Shown here: piece by piece, positions 54,529 through 63,449 of the stretch
Layout: every line of letters begins with the position of its first letter
How positions within the stretch are numbered: the stretch's first letter is position 1
Origin: Streptococcus henryi DSM 19005
GTDB taxonomy: Bacteria; Bacillota; Bacilli; Lactobacillales; Streptococcaceae
DNA length: 64,000 nt
Direction: 5' to 3'
Assembly (NCBI RefSeq): GCF_000376985.1
Contig: NZ_AQYA01000035.1
Coordinates: 124,001 to 188,000, forward strand
The notes under the pieces: model-generated
Seen by the model: the letters and a program-made list of their open reading frames with translations, nothing else
Told to the model about the DNA's origin: nothing
Databases searched by the model: none
Made by a program: the position numbers and the translations under genes

Positions 54529-55089
54529 GTGACTTATTCAGTAACATCGAGAGAAGCTATTCTAGAAACTTGTCGGAACTTGGTTTCAGAAAAGGGAATT
54601 GCTTCTTTGAACATGAGGGCTGTTGCGAAGGCCTGTAATGTTGCTATAGGTTCGTTGTATTACTATTTTCCATCAAAAAATGATTTATTGCTCGCAACAA
54701 TTGAAAGTGTTTGGGATGACATTTTTCATTTACAGGACATCGAAGCTAACCAACTTGCATTTCCTGATTTCATGGCCAATTGTTTTGAGCAGATAAAGTC
54801 AGGGATGGTTAAGTACCCAAATTTCTTTACGATTCACTCTATTAGTTTTTCGACCAAGGATCAGAGCCAGGCTCGAGGGACCATGGATCAGTATTTTGAA
54901 CAGATAAAAGCAAGAATGCTAGAGGTCTTGAAAGAGGATCCGAAAGTCAATCATGGGGCCTTTAGCCAAGAGTTTTCCGAGGAAGATTTGGTTGAATTTG
55001 CCCTATCTAATCTCATTTCTCTCCTGATACAAAGACAGTCAGATTGTAGGATACTTATAGAAGTTATTTGTCGTCTTATCTATACTTAG
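54529..55089 (+). CDS. TetR/AcrR family repressor
   Basis: 186 residues. The DNA-binding helix-turn-helix is LNMRAVAKACNVAIGSLYYYF (about 27-47, canonical TetR form). The C-terminal domain resembles TetR_C of efflux-type regulators. The start is GTG 54529 behind GGGAGG. Operator-like palindromes lie before this gene and before the next, so it probably represses itself and the DUF2871 operon. That operon is now broken by an inserted element. Confidence 0.87.
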   Translation: MTYSVTSREAILETCRNLVSEKGIASLNMRAVAKACNVAIGSLYYYFPSKNDLLLATIESVWDDIFHLQDIEANQLAFPDFMANCFEQIKSGMVKYPNFFTIHSISFSTKDQSQARGTMDQYFEQIKARMLEVLKEDPKVNHGAFSQEFSEEDLVEFALSNLISLLIQRQSDCRILIEVICRLIYT

Positions 55090-55127
55090 GAAGTCTGCTT
55101 TTCAAGCGACTTTTAAAAAACTTGGAG

Positions 55128-55142
55128 TTGAACGACGTTCAA
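55128..55142 (+). promoter_or_regulatory. Second TetR-type operator
   Basis: TTGAACGACGTTCAA is a 15-bp palindrome differing from the one at 54488 only in its centre. It lies 65 nt before the DUF2871 start. Confidence 0.75.
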
Positions 55143-55207
55143 AAGTTAATAACAATAAGAAATCTGACTGATAAATTATTGATTCAAAACATGAAAGGAA
55201 ATCAAAG

Positions 55208-55288
55208 ATGAAAAAATACTTGAATTTAGCCTATATTTACGCCATTGCAGCTTTGGTTGCCGGCGTTTTCTACCGTGAATTTACCAAA
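55208..55288 (+). pseudogene. DUF2871 gene, 5' fragment
   Basis: 27 codons, MKKYLNLAYIYAIAALVAGV and FYREFTK, the first membrane helix of a DUF2871 protein. The reading then enters the mobile element at CCAAA (55284-55288). The rest is at 60684-61016. ATG with AAAGGAAA upstream. Confidence 0.85.
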
Positions 55289-55346
55289 AGGATTAACCTC
55301 TTAGGGACAGAGAAAATAATAAAAACTTGGAAAGGAGGTAATTCTC

Positions 55347-57017
55347 ATGTCAAATACAAAAAGAACAGGACAAACAGCCCTTTACGAGCGTTTAAGTCGT
55401 GATGACGAAATGCAAGGAGAGAGTAATTCCATCACAAATCAAAAGCAATTACTTGAAAGCTATGCAAAAAGAAACGGCTTTGTAAATATCTATCACTATA
55501 CCGATGATGGAGTAAGCGGAACAACCTTTGATAGAGAGGGATTTCAAAAGATGATAAAAGCAGTAGAAGAAAACAAAGTATCTACTGTGATAGTAAAAGA
55601 TATGAGTAGGTTTGGCAGAGATTACCTCAAAGTAGGCTTTTACACCGAAATACTTTTCAAAGAAAAGGGAGTAAGGTTTATCGCCATCAATAACGGAATA
55701 GACAGTGAGAAACAAGCAGAAAGCGACTTTACCCCATTTCTAAACATTATGAACGAATGGTACGCAAGAGATACCTCAAGGAAAATACAATCTATCTTTA
55801 GAGCAAGAATGGAAGAGGGTAAAAGAGTATCACCAAGCGTTCCATACGGCTATTTTAGAAACCCTAAGAACAAACAGGAGCTACTTGTCGATAAAGAGAG
55901 TGCAAAGGTCGTAAAACGCATTTACAGACTTGTAATAGAGGGATATGGAGTAACGCAGATAGCAGATATACTAACCAAGGATAAAGTCCTTATCCCATCA
56001 GCCTATGCAGAAATACATTACCCCGAAAATAACCATAGCTCAAAGAAAAGAGGAATAGAAGACCCATATTTTTGGACACCGACCACAGTAGGTTATATCT
56101 TAGAAAAAAGAGAATATATGGGACACACTGTACTTGGTAAAACAATATGCCTTGATTACAAAACTAAGAAACGCAGAAAGGCAAAAGAAGATGAACTCAT
56201 TATCTTCAAAAATACCCATGAAGCCATCATTGATGAAGAAACATGGAATAACGCTCAAAGATTAAGAAAGACAGTAAGAAGAAGTCCAAAGTATGGAACA
56301 ACCTCACATCCATTTACAGGACTTTTAATCTGTGCAGATTGTGGAGGTAAATTAAGTTACAGAGAGCCGGCAGAACACAAAGAAAAGAAATATGATAGTG
56401 ATTACTCTTTTGTATGTCAACATTACAGACACAGAAAAGGCACTTGCAGTATGCACTATATCAAAGTAAAAACAGTGAATGAAATTCTCTTAAAATCAAT
56501 CAAAGAAATAACCAATTTTGCAAAAGAAGAAAAGCAAGAATTTCTAAAAGTGATGAACAAGTTATCCGATGAAAAAAGAGAAGAAAAATATCAAGAGGAT
56601 AAAGAAAAGTTAGAAAAACTGTCCTCAAGAAATGGAGAATTGACAACACTTATTACAAAGCTGTATGAAGACCATGCACTTGGAAAAATTCCTGCAAAAC
56701 ACTTTGATAGATTATTTAATACCTATGATACAGAACAACAAGACTTAGAAAAGCAAATACAGTATTTTGAACAAGAAATAGAAAGCTATCATCAGAGAAA
56801 AGTTGATACCGATAAATTCCTAAAGATGATAGAGAAATATACCGACATTGAGGAACTGACAGTACCAATGATAAATGAGTATATAGAAAAAGTGGTCGTC
56901 CATGAAGCAACAGGAGGAAGAAAAGGCAAAGACAGAAAACAACAAGTCGATGTATACTTTAATTTTATAGGCAACTGTCAAGTACCACAGAAAGTAGATA
57001 TAGAAAAAATGGCTTAA
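55347..57017 (+). CDS. tnpX: Large serine recombinase (TnpX/TndX type)
   Basis: 556 residues. The N-terminal resolvase domain contains ALYERLSRDDE (catalytic Ser about 17), DDGVSGTTFDREGFQ (about 52-66), and VKDMSRFGRDYLKVG (about 81-95). The recombinase domain follows (about 160-300), then a zinc ribbon with CADCGGKL (about 331) and a second pair CQHYRHRKGTC (about 352-362), and a coiled coil (about 400-480). It would cut and rejoin the element ends at short core sequences. AAAGGAGG is placed 8 nt before the ATG. Confidence 0.93.
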   Translation: MSNTKRTGQTALYERLSRDDEMQGESNSITNQKQLLESYAKRNGFVNIYHYTDDGVSGTTFDREGFQKMIKAVEENKVSTVIVKDMSRFGRDYLKVGFYTEILFKEKGVRFIAINNGIDSEKQAESDFTPFLNIMNEWYARDTSRKIQSIFRARMEEGKRVSPSVPYGYFRNPKNKQELLVDKESAKVVKRIYRLVIEGYGVTQIADILTKDKVLIPSAYAEIHYPENNHSSKKRGIEDPYFWTPTTVGYILEKREYMGHTVLGKTICLDYKTKKRRKAKEDELIIFKNTHEAIIDEETWNNAQRLRKTVRRSPKYGTTSHPFTGLLICADCGGKLSYREPAEHKEKKYDSDYSFVCQHYRHRKGTCSMHYIKVKTVNEILLKSIKEITNFAKEEKQEFLKVMNKLSDEKREEKYQEDKEKLEKLSSRNGELTTLITKLYEDHALGKIPAKHFDRLFNTYDTEQQDLEKQIQYFEQEIESYHQRKVDTDKFLKMIEKYTDIEELTVPMINEYIEKVVVHEATGGRKGKDRKQQVDVYFNFIGNCQVPQKVDIEKMA

Positions 57018-57078
57018 AAATGGTATAATATTACTAATTATTTAGAGAGAAAAATTAGAATTTGAGGAGGCTTAAAAT

Positions 57079-57450
57079 ATGGGATTTTGGGTTTTTATGT
57101 TTATAATGACATTGTTGATACCTGCTGCATTATTATTAACATGGTATATGTGTCCTAAATTTAAAACAATTCATAATGCAAGTGGGTATAGAACAAAACG
57201 CTCTATGAAAAATCAAGATACCTGGGATTTTGCTCAAAAGCATTGCTCAAAAATTTCTTTGTATATGTTTTTTCCTTCGCTATTATTAGTAATTGCAATT
57301 ATGCCTATGGTGATTAGTAAATCAATTGGTATTATAGGATGGATTGGATTTGTCATAACAATGATTCAAATGATGGGTTTTGCTGTAATAATAATATCTA
57401 CTGAAAAAGCTTTAAAGGGTACTTTTGATGAAAATGGAAACAAGTTGTAA
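57079..57450 (+). CDS. SdpI-domain membrane protein
   Basis: 123 residues, with three to four membrane helices. The SdpI signature GYRTKRSMKNQDTWDFAQKH (about 35-54) is clear. Only the C-terminal SdpI half is present, as in YfhL-type proteins. On a mobile element it may protect the new host from peptide toxins (inference). Confidence 0.78.
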   Translation: MGFWVFMFIMTLLIPAALLLTWYMCPKFKTIHNASGYRTKRSMKNQDTWDFAQKHCSKISLYMFFPSLLLVIAIMPMVISKSIGIIGWIGFVITMIQMMGFAVIIISTEKALKGTFDENGNKL

Positions 57451-57494
57451 ATCAATTTTCTGTTTACAGGGAATTTTTTAAGGAGGAATAATGA

Positions 57495-57716
57495 ATGACT
57501 ATTTTAAAGATTATACTTATAACAGTTGGAGTTGCATTTACTATGTTCGGATATGAGATTTATTTTCAAAAGAAATATAATCTAATCAATGGTTTTGAAG
57601 AAGATTATAAAGCAGGAAGAAAAACAGAATCATATGCCAAGAGAGTTGGATTGACAGAATTTATCTTGGGTATTGTATTAGCTTTAATTGGAATTTGCGT
57701 AATAATAGTCAGGTAG
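57495..57716 (+). CDS. DUF3784-like small membrane protein
   Basis: 73 residues with two membrane helices around a polar loop, KKYNLINGFEEDYKAGRK (about 27-44), typical of DUF3784. Function unknown. AGGAGG lies 8 nt before the ATG. Probably co-transcribed with the SdpI-like gene. Confidence 0.7.
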   Translation: MTILKIILITVGVAFTMFGYEIYFQKKYNLINGFEEDYKAGRKTESYAKRVGLTEFILGIVLALIGICVIIVR

Positions 57717-57717
57717 A

Positions 57718-57842
57718 TAAATCCCAGTTTGTCGAAGTAAAACAATTAAATACAAGCTATAACATATCAGTTCACGAAACAGTAAATCAAGAAAGGTTTA
57801 CTGTTTTTTCTTTGCTCAAATTTAGAAAGAGAGGAAATCAAA
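57718..57842 (+). repeat. Duplicated leader with terminator hairpin, copy 1
   Basis: Starts AAATCCCAGTTTGTC and contains AAACAGTAAA (57777-57786) pairing with TTTACTGTTT (57797-57806), then TTTTC. A near copy lies at 60354-60472, before tnpW. Confidence 0.75.
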
Positions 57843-58163
57843 ATGAAAAATATAGATGAAAAAATTTTAATGGCAGAAGAAGAAATTAAGCAGTTACAAA
57901 ACAAAAGAAAAAAGCTCATTAGTCAACAGAAACAGGAAGAACGAAAGAAAAGAGATAGACGGCTTTATGAAAAAGGAGCAGTCTTTGAAAGTATCTTTAT
58001 TGAAAGCAAGGATTTTACCAAAGATGAATTCTATCAGCTAATCACATTCCCAAATATCAAAGAGTTAGTCAATCAAAAAATCTTAAAAATCATAGAGAAG
58101 CGAGAACAAAGCGAAAACAAAATTACAGAAACACAAGAGGAAGTAACGGAAACAGAGGAATAG
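57843..58163 (+). CDS. DUF3847 protein of mobilizable elements
   Basis: 106 residues, highly charged and helical. The N-terminal half is a coiled coil (EEEIKQLQNKRKKLISQQK) followed by RLYEKGAVFESIF. DUF3847 genes typically precede the relaxase of such elements and may act as a mobilisation accessory. Start ATG after AGAGGAAA. Confidence 0.8.
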   Translation: MKNIDEKILMAEEEIKQLQNKRKKLISQQKQEERKKRDRRLYEKGAVFESIFIESKDFTKDEFYQLITFPNIKELVNQKILKIIEKREQSENKITETQEEVTETEE

Positions 58164-58403
58164 TCCCTTGTTTACAAGGGCGCACATATACACCTTAACA
58201 GGTGTGTGCGTTCTCCGAAGGCTCTTGCAGAGAGCATATCAGCTAACCCTGATACAGGGGAGCTACACTCCCCTACGGAAATAAATTTCCTACCCCTTGT
58301 GTACTTCCCAAAAGAAATCGGATAAAAAGCTATCCGATTTTTTTAGGAAGTCTTATTCATCGCCACACCAAAGTATCAGAGAAACGAAAGGAGGTGTTCC
58401 CTT
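58164..58403 (+). other. Palindrome-rich region before the relaxase, candidate oriT
   Basis: Contains CCCTTG/CAAGGG (58166-58181 region), CGCACA...TGTGCG arms around an ACCT/AGGT stem, and a terminator AAATCGGATA (58315-58324) with TATCCGATTT (58331-58340). MobQ-type relaxases usually nick just upstream of their gene. I cannot place the nick site. Confidence 0.5.
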
Positions 58404-59864
58404 ATGGCGATATATCATCTCATTATCAAAATTATCTCAAGAGGCAAAGGCAAGAGTGCAGTTGCAGCTTCCGCCTATCGAAGTGGCGAAAAGATAAAAA
58501 ATGAATATGACGGCATAGTCCATGACTTTACAAGAAAAGGCGGAATAGCCCATACTGAAATTCTATTACCACAAAATGCACCACAGGAATTTTCAGATAG
58601 AGGAACATTATGGAACAGTGTAGAAAAAATAGAAAAAAGTAAAAACTCACAGCTTGCAAGAGAAATAGAAATTGCATTGCCTAAAGAATTAGACAGAGAA
58701 AAACAGATTGAGCTCGTAAGAGAGTATGTAAAAGAAAATTTTGTAAAAGTCGGTATGTGTGCCGATATTGCTCTGCATGATAAAAATGATGGAAACCCAC
58801 ACGCACATATCCTACTTACTATGCGACCATTAAACGAAGATAAGACATGGGGAGCAAAATCAAAAAAGGAATATATCTTTGATGAAAACGGAGAAAAAGT
58901 AAAACTCAAGAACGGCAATTACAAAACAAGAAAAATCAATACAACAGATTGGAATGAGCAAGACAAAGCAGAGCAGTGGCGAAAAGCATGGGCAGATATT
59001 ACAAACAAATATCTTGAAGAAAACAGCATACAGGAAAAAGTAGACCATCGTTCCTATCAAAGACAGGGAATAGAGCAAATACCGACCATTCATTTAGGAG
59101 TATCAGCAACCCAAATGGAGAAGAAAGGCATAGCCACCGACAGAGGAAATATCAACCGAGAAATCAAACATCAAAACAAGATATTACGAGAAATCGCAAG
59201 AAGAATAAAAGCCTTGTTAAATTGGATAAGGGGAATAGGCAAAGAAGAAAGAGCAGAAACAGAAAACATAAAATCCACCCTCCCACCAAAAGAAAATCTG
59301 CTATCCGTTTTTGAAAATCTTATCCGTAACAACACAGAAAATCACAATGCAGATTTAGAAAAATATATTGAAAGCTATCAATTCTTAAAAGAGAAAAACA
59401 TCACTTCCTTATCTGAACTCAAAGAAAGCATATCAGCATTAAGAGATAAGAATTATAAGACCACAAGAGCCTTAAAAGATACCGAGAAGAAAATCAATGA
59501 CAAAGTAGAGCTTATCGACCAAGCAGAAAAATATTTGAAACATAAAGACATATATAAAACCTATACCAAGATAAAGAAAAGCAAGCAGGAAGATTTTTAT
59601 AACGAACATACCGCAGAGATTATTTTATTTGAGAGTGCAAGAAAATATCTAAAAGAACATTTAGGAGAAAGCAAGACCTTAGCTATATCAAAATGGAAAT
59701 CAGAAGTTACCACTTTGAAGAAAGAGAAAAATAGCCTATATTCTCAAATCTTAGATATGCGAAAAGAGGTTGAACAAGCCGAGAGTGTTAGGAGCTGCAT
59801 AGAGAAATTACTACAAGGAAACAGAGAACTAACACAGGTCAAGAAGAATGAGTTAGGTCTATAA
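58404..59864 (+). CDS. mobA: MobA/MobL relaxase (MobQ family)
   Basis: 486 residues. The N-terminal relaxase domain starts MAIYHLIIKIISRGKGKSAV, and contains AASAYRSGEKI (about 21-31) and the metal-binding HDKNDGNPHAHILLTMR (about 124-140). The C-terminal half is coiled coil. It would nick oriT and lead the strand into a recipient via a helper conjugation system. AAAGGAGG lies ahead of the ATG. Confidence 0.9.
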   Translation: MAIYHLIIKIISRGKGKSAVAASAYRSGEKIKNEYDGIVHDFTRKGGIAHTEILLPQNAPQEFSDRGTLWNSVEKIEKSKNSQLAREIEIALPKELDREKQIELVREYVKENFVKVGMCADIALHDKNDGNPHAHILLTMRPLNEDKTWGAKSKKEYIFDENGEKVKLKNGNYKTRKINTTDWNEQDKAEQWRKAWADITNKYLEENSIQEKVDHRSYQRQGIEQIPTIHLGVSATQMEKKGIATDRGNINREIKHQNKILREIARRIKALLNWIRGIGKEERAETENIKSTLPPKENLLSVFENLIRNNTENHNADLEKYIESYQFLKEKNITSLSELKESISALRDKNYKTTRALKDTEKKINDKVELIDQAEKYLKHKDIYKTYTKIKKSKQEDFYNEHTAEIILFESARKYLKEHLGESKTLAISKWKSEVTTLKKEKNSLYSQILDMRKEVEQAESVRSCIEKLLQGNRELTQVKKNELGL

Positions 59865-59941
59865 AACTGAGCTGAAAAATGGTATAATATTGTAAATGTT
59901 AAGTAAAACAAATTAGAAGTTGATGAAAGGGGTAAACAAAT

Positions 59942-60352
59942 ATGAAAATGCCGGAAAAAATTGATATAAGTATGTTTGCCCCATGTGGAATGAATTGTAA
60001 AGTTTGTTATAAGCACTGTTACCATAAGAAACCTTGTGCTGGGTGCTTGAATAGTGATAAGGGAAAACCTGAACATTGTCGTAAATGCAAAATAAAGGAC
60101 TGCATCAAAGCAAAAGCATTATCATATTGTTTTGAGTGTACGGAATATCCATGTAAGTGGATTAAAAATCTTGAAAAAAGTTATAACAAACGGTATCAAA
60201 CAAGCCTTACAGAAAATAGCCGTTTTGTTCAAGCACAAGATTTGGAGCAGTTTATGGAACAACAGAAAATAAAATATACTTGTCCTAAATGTGGCGGAAT
60301 TATTTCTATTCACGATAGAGAGTGTAGCGAGTGTCAAGAAAAAATGAGATAG
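59942..60352 (+). CDS. Cysteine-rich DUF3795 protein
   Basis: 136 residues with 18 cysteines or so. The N-terminal part has FAPCGMNCKVCYKHC, CAGC, and CRKCKIKDC (about 10-56), then a FECTEYPC. The C-terminal end carries a zinc ribbon, CPKCGG and CSEC. DUF3795 proteins are of unknown function. The promoter GGTATAATAT lies about 60 nt upstream. Some homologues lack the C-terminal ribbon. Confidence 0.8.
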   Translation: MKMPEKIDISMFAPCGMNCKVCYKHCYHKKPCAGCLNSDKGKPEHCRKCKIKDCIKAKALSYCFECTEYPCKWIKNLEKSYNKRYQTSLTENSRFVQAQDLEQFMEQQKIKYTCPKCGGIISIHDRECSECQEKMR

Positions 60353-60353
60353 C

Positions 60354-60472
60354 AAAATCCCAGTTTGTCAAGATGAAATAATTAAATAAAAAAAATAACA
60401 TAACAACTTACGAAACAGTAAATCACAAAGGTTTACTGTTTTTTCTTTGTCTAAAAGCAGAAAGGAGGATTT
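60354..60472 (+). repeat. Duplicated leader with terminator hairpin, copy 2
   Basis: Starts AAATCCCAGTTTGTC; AAACAGTAAA (60413-60422) pairs with TTTACTGTTT (60432-60441), then TTTTC. Same layout as 57718-57842. Confidence 0.75.
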
Positions 60473-60637
60473 ATGGAAGAAGAAAAAAGAGAAATAAAAG
60501 CACCACCACATAAACAGTTAATAATGGATATTGGGAAGACAAAATATACTGTAAACCTACATTTCAAGCAAGGTACAGGCGAAACATACAAGGATAAAAT
60601 ACTAAGGCTAATCAAGAGAGAAACAGAGAAGATATAA
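60473..60637 (+). CDS. tnpW: Transposon-encoded protein TnpW
   Basis: 54 residues, MEEEKREIKAPPHKQLIMDI followed by GKTKYTVNLHFKQGTGETYK. This matches the small TnpW protein of Tn4451-like and related elements. Function unknown. AAAGGAGG is 7 nt before the ATG. It lies close to the right end of the element. Confidence 0.85.
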   Translation: MEEEKREIKAPPHKQLIMDIGKTKYTVNLHFKQGTGETYKDKILRLIKRETEKI

Positions 60638-60683
60638 ATTTATCAAAAAAATTTTCTTTATGTCCTTGACAAATCTTCCCAAA

Positions 60684-61016
60684 TGGAATGGTTTCACTGG
60701 AGTGACTGCTCTTGGGAAAGTTCATACCCATCTCTTTATGCTTGGCATGTTCCTCTTCCTCATAGTTGCCCTTTTTGCTCAGAATAATGACCTAGAGAGT
60801 CAAAAATCTTTCCGTCTCTTTTTAAAAGTTCATAATATTGGTCTTCCTTTGACAACAATCATGATGGTGGTCAGAGGGATAACTGAAGTTTTGGATATAC
60901 CGTTGTCAAAAGGTTTGAATGCCTCTATATCTGGACTGGCAGGAATCGGGCATATTCTGCTTGCTATCAGTCTAATTAGCTTTCTAACAGCTCTAAAGAA
61001 AATAGCCAAAAGTTGA
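60684..61016 (+). pseudogene. DUF2871 gene, 3' fragment
   Basis: Continues the protein from 55288 with WNGFTGVTALGKVHTHLFML and then three further membrane helices to KKIAKS. Joined to the 5' part it gives a 138-residue DUF2871 protein. A chimeric start at 60660 (TTATG context inside the element) could still express this fragment. Confidence 0.85.
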
Positions 61017-61025
61017 GGTGATTTT

Positions 61026-61463
61026 ATGGAAAAGTCATCATTTTGGTTAGTCAAAAAGAAAAATCTACTGGCTTTGGCGGGAACGGTCTGGCTAATTGCA
61101 GGTTTCAATGTGACTAGGATGGGACTTGTTGCTTACTCGTCTCTTAAACAGGTGACACTAGTCTCTTTACTCCTTAGCATTCTAGTATTCTTGGCCTTTG
61201 GTTCCATGTTTTATAAGATGACATTTATGCATGCCAGACGTATTTCTGACTACAAGGAAGCACGGAGACCATTCTGGCAATTCTTTGATCTCAAATCCTA
61301 CCTGATCATGATAGTTATGATGACTGGTGGCATTTTACTTCGAAGCTCTGGTCTGGTTCCCTCAAGCTTTATTGCCTTTTTCTATACAGGCTTGGGTCTT
61401 GCTCTGGCACTTGCGGGGCTCTTGTTTTGGATTTTCTATTTTTCTAAAAGACTTTCCACTTGA
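61026..61463 (+). CDS. Membrane protein of the TetR-DUF2871 operon
   Basis: 145 residues with four membrane helices (about 14-30, 37-60, 86-104, 108-136). No family recognised. The loop MHARRISDYKEARRPFWQFF is basic, so likely cytoplasmic. It starts 9 nt after the DUF2871 stop with TGAGGTGA as ribosome site. The element insertion upstream may have cut it off from its promoter. Confidence 0.65.
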   Translation: MEKSSFWLVKKKNLLALAGTVWLIAGFNVTRMGLVAYSSLKQVTLVSLLLSILVFLAFGSMFYKMTFMHARRISDYKEARRPFWQFFDLKSYLIMIVMMTGGILLRSSGLVPSSFIAFFYTGLGLALALAGLLFWIFYFSKRLST

Positions 61464-61484
61464 CCTTAAACCTAGTCTAAGTTG

Positions 61485-61490
61485 TATAAT
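61485..61490 (+). promoter_or_regulatory. Probable promoter of the aldo/keto reductase gene
   Basis: -10 TATAAT (61485-61490) with TTGACC (61460-61465) at a long 19-bp spacing; TG directly precedes the -10. Confidence 0.5.
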
Positions 61491-61520
61491 AAAGGCAGAT
61501 TAATTATTGGAGGACAAATG

Positions 61521-62363
61521 ATGGAAGATTACACACTTTCAAATGGTCTTAAGATTCCTAAAATCGGTTTTGGAACCTGGCAAATTCCTGAGGGAGATGA
61601 GGCCTATAACAGCGTTGCTTATGCCCTAGAAGTTGGTTACCGCCATGTGGATACAGCCCAAATTTATGGCAATGAAGTCAGCGTCGGTCGTGCCATTGCA
61701 GATTCTGGTCTTTCCCGTGAAGACATTTTCTTGACCACAAAGGTTTGGAATGATAAGCACAGCTATGACCTTGCTAAGGAATCTATCGATGAATCCCTTA
61801 AAAAACTTGGAACAGACTATCTAGATTTGCTCTTGATTCACTGGCCAAATCCAAAAGCTTTGCGTGAAAATGATGCTTGGAAGGCTGGCAATGCTGGCGC
61901 TTGGAAAGCCATGGAGGAAGCTTACAAAGAAGGTAAAGTGAAAGCCATAGGTGTGTCTAACTTCATGATTCACCACTTAGAAGCCCTCTTTGAAACAGCT
62001 GAAATCAAACCGCATGTTAACCAAGTTCTCTTAGCACCAGACTGCCCACAAGAAGAATTAACAGCTTTCTGTAATGAACATGATATTCTTCTAGAAGCTT
62101 ACAGCCCACTTGGTACAGGAAGTATCTTCAGCAATGAAACAGCCAAGGAAGTAGCAGAATCAAATAACAAATCTGTTGCTCAAGTTGCTCTGCGTTGGTC
62201 ACTACAAAAAGGTTTCCTTCCACTGCCAAAATCAGTGACACCAAAAAATATCAAAGCTAACCTTGATATCTTTGATTTTACCTTATCTGATGAGGATATG
62301 GCTAAGCTTGATAGCCTTCAAGGTGTCAAAGCTCAAGAAGACCCGGATAAAGTTGGCTGGTAA
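61521..62363 (+). CDS. Aldo/keto reductase
   Basis: 280 residues, NADPH-dependent (alpha/beta)8 barrel. Catalytic Asp and Tyr are in HVDTAQIYGNE (about 44-54), Lys in LTTKVW (about 73-78), and His in LLIHWPNP (about 106-113). The cofactor loop is PLPKSVTPKNI (about 235-245). It resembles the 2,5-diketo-D-gluconate reductase/glyoxal reductase group; the substrate is not predictable. ATG 61521 is 7 nt from GGAGG; an adjacent ATG at 61518 is also possible. Confidence 0.92.
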   Translation: MEDYTLSNGLKIPKIGFGTWQIPEGDEAYNSVAYALEVGYRHVDTAQIYGNEVSVGRAIADSGLSREDIFLTTKVWNDKHSYDLAKESIDESLKKLGTDYLDLLLIHWPNPKALRENDAWKAGNAGAWKAMEEAYKEGKVKAIGVSNFMIHHLEALFETAEIKPHVNQVLLAPDCPQEELTAFCNEHDILLEAYSPLGTGSIFSNETAKEVAESNNKSVAQVALRWSLQKGFLPLPKSVTPKNIKANLDIFDFTLSDEDMAKLDSLQGVKAQEDPDKVGW

Positions 62364-62370
62364 TAATCTT

Positions 62371-62408
62371 AAAGGTTTAAAGTTCTCCTAGTAACTTTAA
62401 GCCTTTTT
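62371..62408 (+). terminator. Rho-independent terminator
   Basis: AAAGGTTTAAAGTT (62371-62384) pairs with AACTTTAAGCCTTT (62393-62406), then TT. Confidence 0.88.
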
Positions 62409-62456
62409 CGTTCTAGAAATTACAAAAAAATTTTGAAATATCTAGGATTTACAGAT

Positions 62457-62468
62457 ACTTTACGAATA
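62457..62468 (+). promoter_or_regulatory. ComX (SigX) com-box of coiA
   Basis: ACTTTACGAATA contains the exact com-box TACGAATA, 20 nt before the coiA start. Marks coiA as a late competence gene. Confidence 0.85.
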
Positions 62469-62487
62469 ATCAAGTAAGGAGGTATCT

Positions 62488-63438
62488 ATGTTATCTGCTT
62501 ATGATAAGAATGGGAAACTAATCACTTTATTAGAGGGACTTCCTCAAAAACAGGCCTTTAGCTGTCCAGCTTGCGGAGGTGCAGTGCGTTTGAAGAAAGG
62601 TTCTGTCATGCGACCGCATTTTGCCCATGTCAGCCTCAAAGATTGTCACTTTTACACTGAAAATGAATCAGATGAGCATCTATGTCTGAAGGCAGAGCTC
62701 TATCATAGCCTATCCAAGAGCGAGCAAGTTGAGGTTGAGACCTTTTTGCCAGATTTGGGACAGATAGCGGATCTTTTGGTTAATAAAAAGCTGGCGCTGG
62801 AAGTTCAATGCAGCCGTCTGTCACAAGAACGCTTGTGTCAGCGAAGTCTGGCCTATCAAAGGCAGGGCTTTCAAGTCTTATGGCTCTTAGGCAAGAAGCT
62901 CTGGTTAGGTCAGAAACTGACAGACCTACAGAAGCAGACGCTCTATTTCTCACAAAATATGGGCTTTCATCTCTGGGAATTAGATGTCCAAAACCGTCAG
63001 TTAAGGCTCAAATACATGATTCTTGAGGACCTTTTTGGCAAGCTATATTATTTGACCAAGTCTGCTTCCTTTGATGATGACCTTATGGCCTTCTTTAGGC
63101 AACCTTATGTTCAGCAAGAAATGGCCCAGTATGAAGTTCCTCAAATGACAAATCTGGCCCTACGTATTCAAAAGCAACTGATGGCAAGAAATCCACGTTG
63201 GCTGCGCCAGCAGGAAATCGCTTATTCACAAGGTGCTAATCTGATAGCGCAAACGGATGCTGACTTTTATCCGCAGGTCAGACCACCCCAGAGTCCACAG
63301 GGTTTTTGTCAGATTTCTAGAGATTTATCTGGCTACAGCGCAGCTTTTTTCCGCTACTATAGGGGGCAGGAAAATATGTCTCGTCAAATTCTCTATCCCC
63401 CTGCTTTTTATGTTAAAATGGAAACTAAGAAAAGATAA
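62488..63438 (+). CDS. coiA: Competence protein CoiA
   Basis: 316 residues. It is needed for recombination of incoming DNA in transformation. The N-terminal zinc-finger-like part has [14 protein letters not shown] and a later H-x-C. The nuclease-like core is [18 protein letters not shown] (about 91-108), an atypical PD-(D/E)xK motif with Ex[14 protein letters not shown] follows. The com-box in front and the pepF neighbour match the streptococcal arrangement. AAGGAGG lies before the ATG. Confidence 0.95.
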   Translation: MLSAYDKNGKLITLLEGLPQKQAFSCPACGGAVRLKKGSVMRPHFAHVSLKDCHFYTENESDEHLCLKAELYHSLSKSEQVEVETFLPDLGQIADLLVNKKLALEVQCSRLSQERLCQRSLAYQRQGFQVLWLLGKKLWLGQKLTDLQKQTLYFSQNMGFHLWELDVQNRQLRLKYMILEDLFGKLYYLTKSASFDDDLMAFFRQPYVQQEMAQYEVPQMTNLALRIQKQLMARNPRWLRQQEIAYSQGANLIAQTDADFYPQVRPPQSPQGFCQISRDLSGYSAAFFRYYRGQENMSRQILYPPAFYVKMETKKR

Positions 63439-63449
63439 AGGAGTTTATC

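Larger units (their letters stand above)
55284..60683 (+). mobile_element. Serine-recombinase mobilizable element (Tn4451-like IME), about 5.4 kb
   Basis: Bounded by the direct repeat CCAAA (55284-55288 and 60679-60683), where the DUF2871 gene is split. Deleting one copy plus the interior (5395 bp) restores the gene exactly in frame. Cargo order: serine recombinase, SdpI-like, DUF3784, DUF3847, relaxase, DUF3795, TnpW. Subterminal inverted sequences GGGACAGAGAAAAT (55304-55317) and ATTTTCTTTATGTCC (60651-60665) flank it. Very AT-rich with many AGA/ATA codons, unlike the host, which suggests a clostridial-type source. No resistance gene. It encodes a relaxase but no transfer channel, so it would need a helper. 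Confidence 0.87.

Noticed and set aside
58297..58497. 66-codon ORF before the relaxase
   Set aside because: Overlaps the terminator hairpin and the relaxase start in another frame; no ribosome site.
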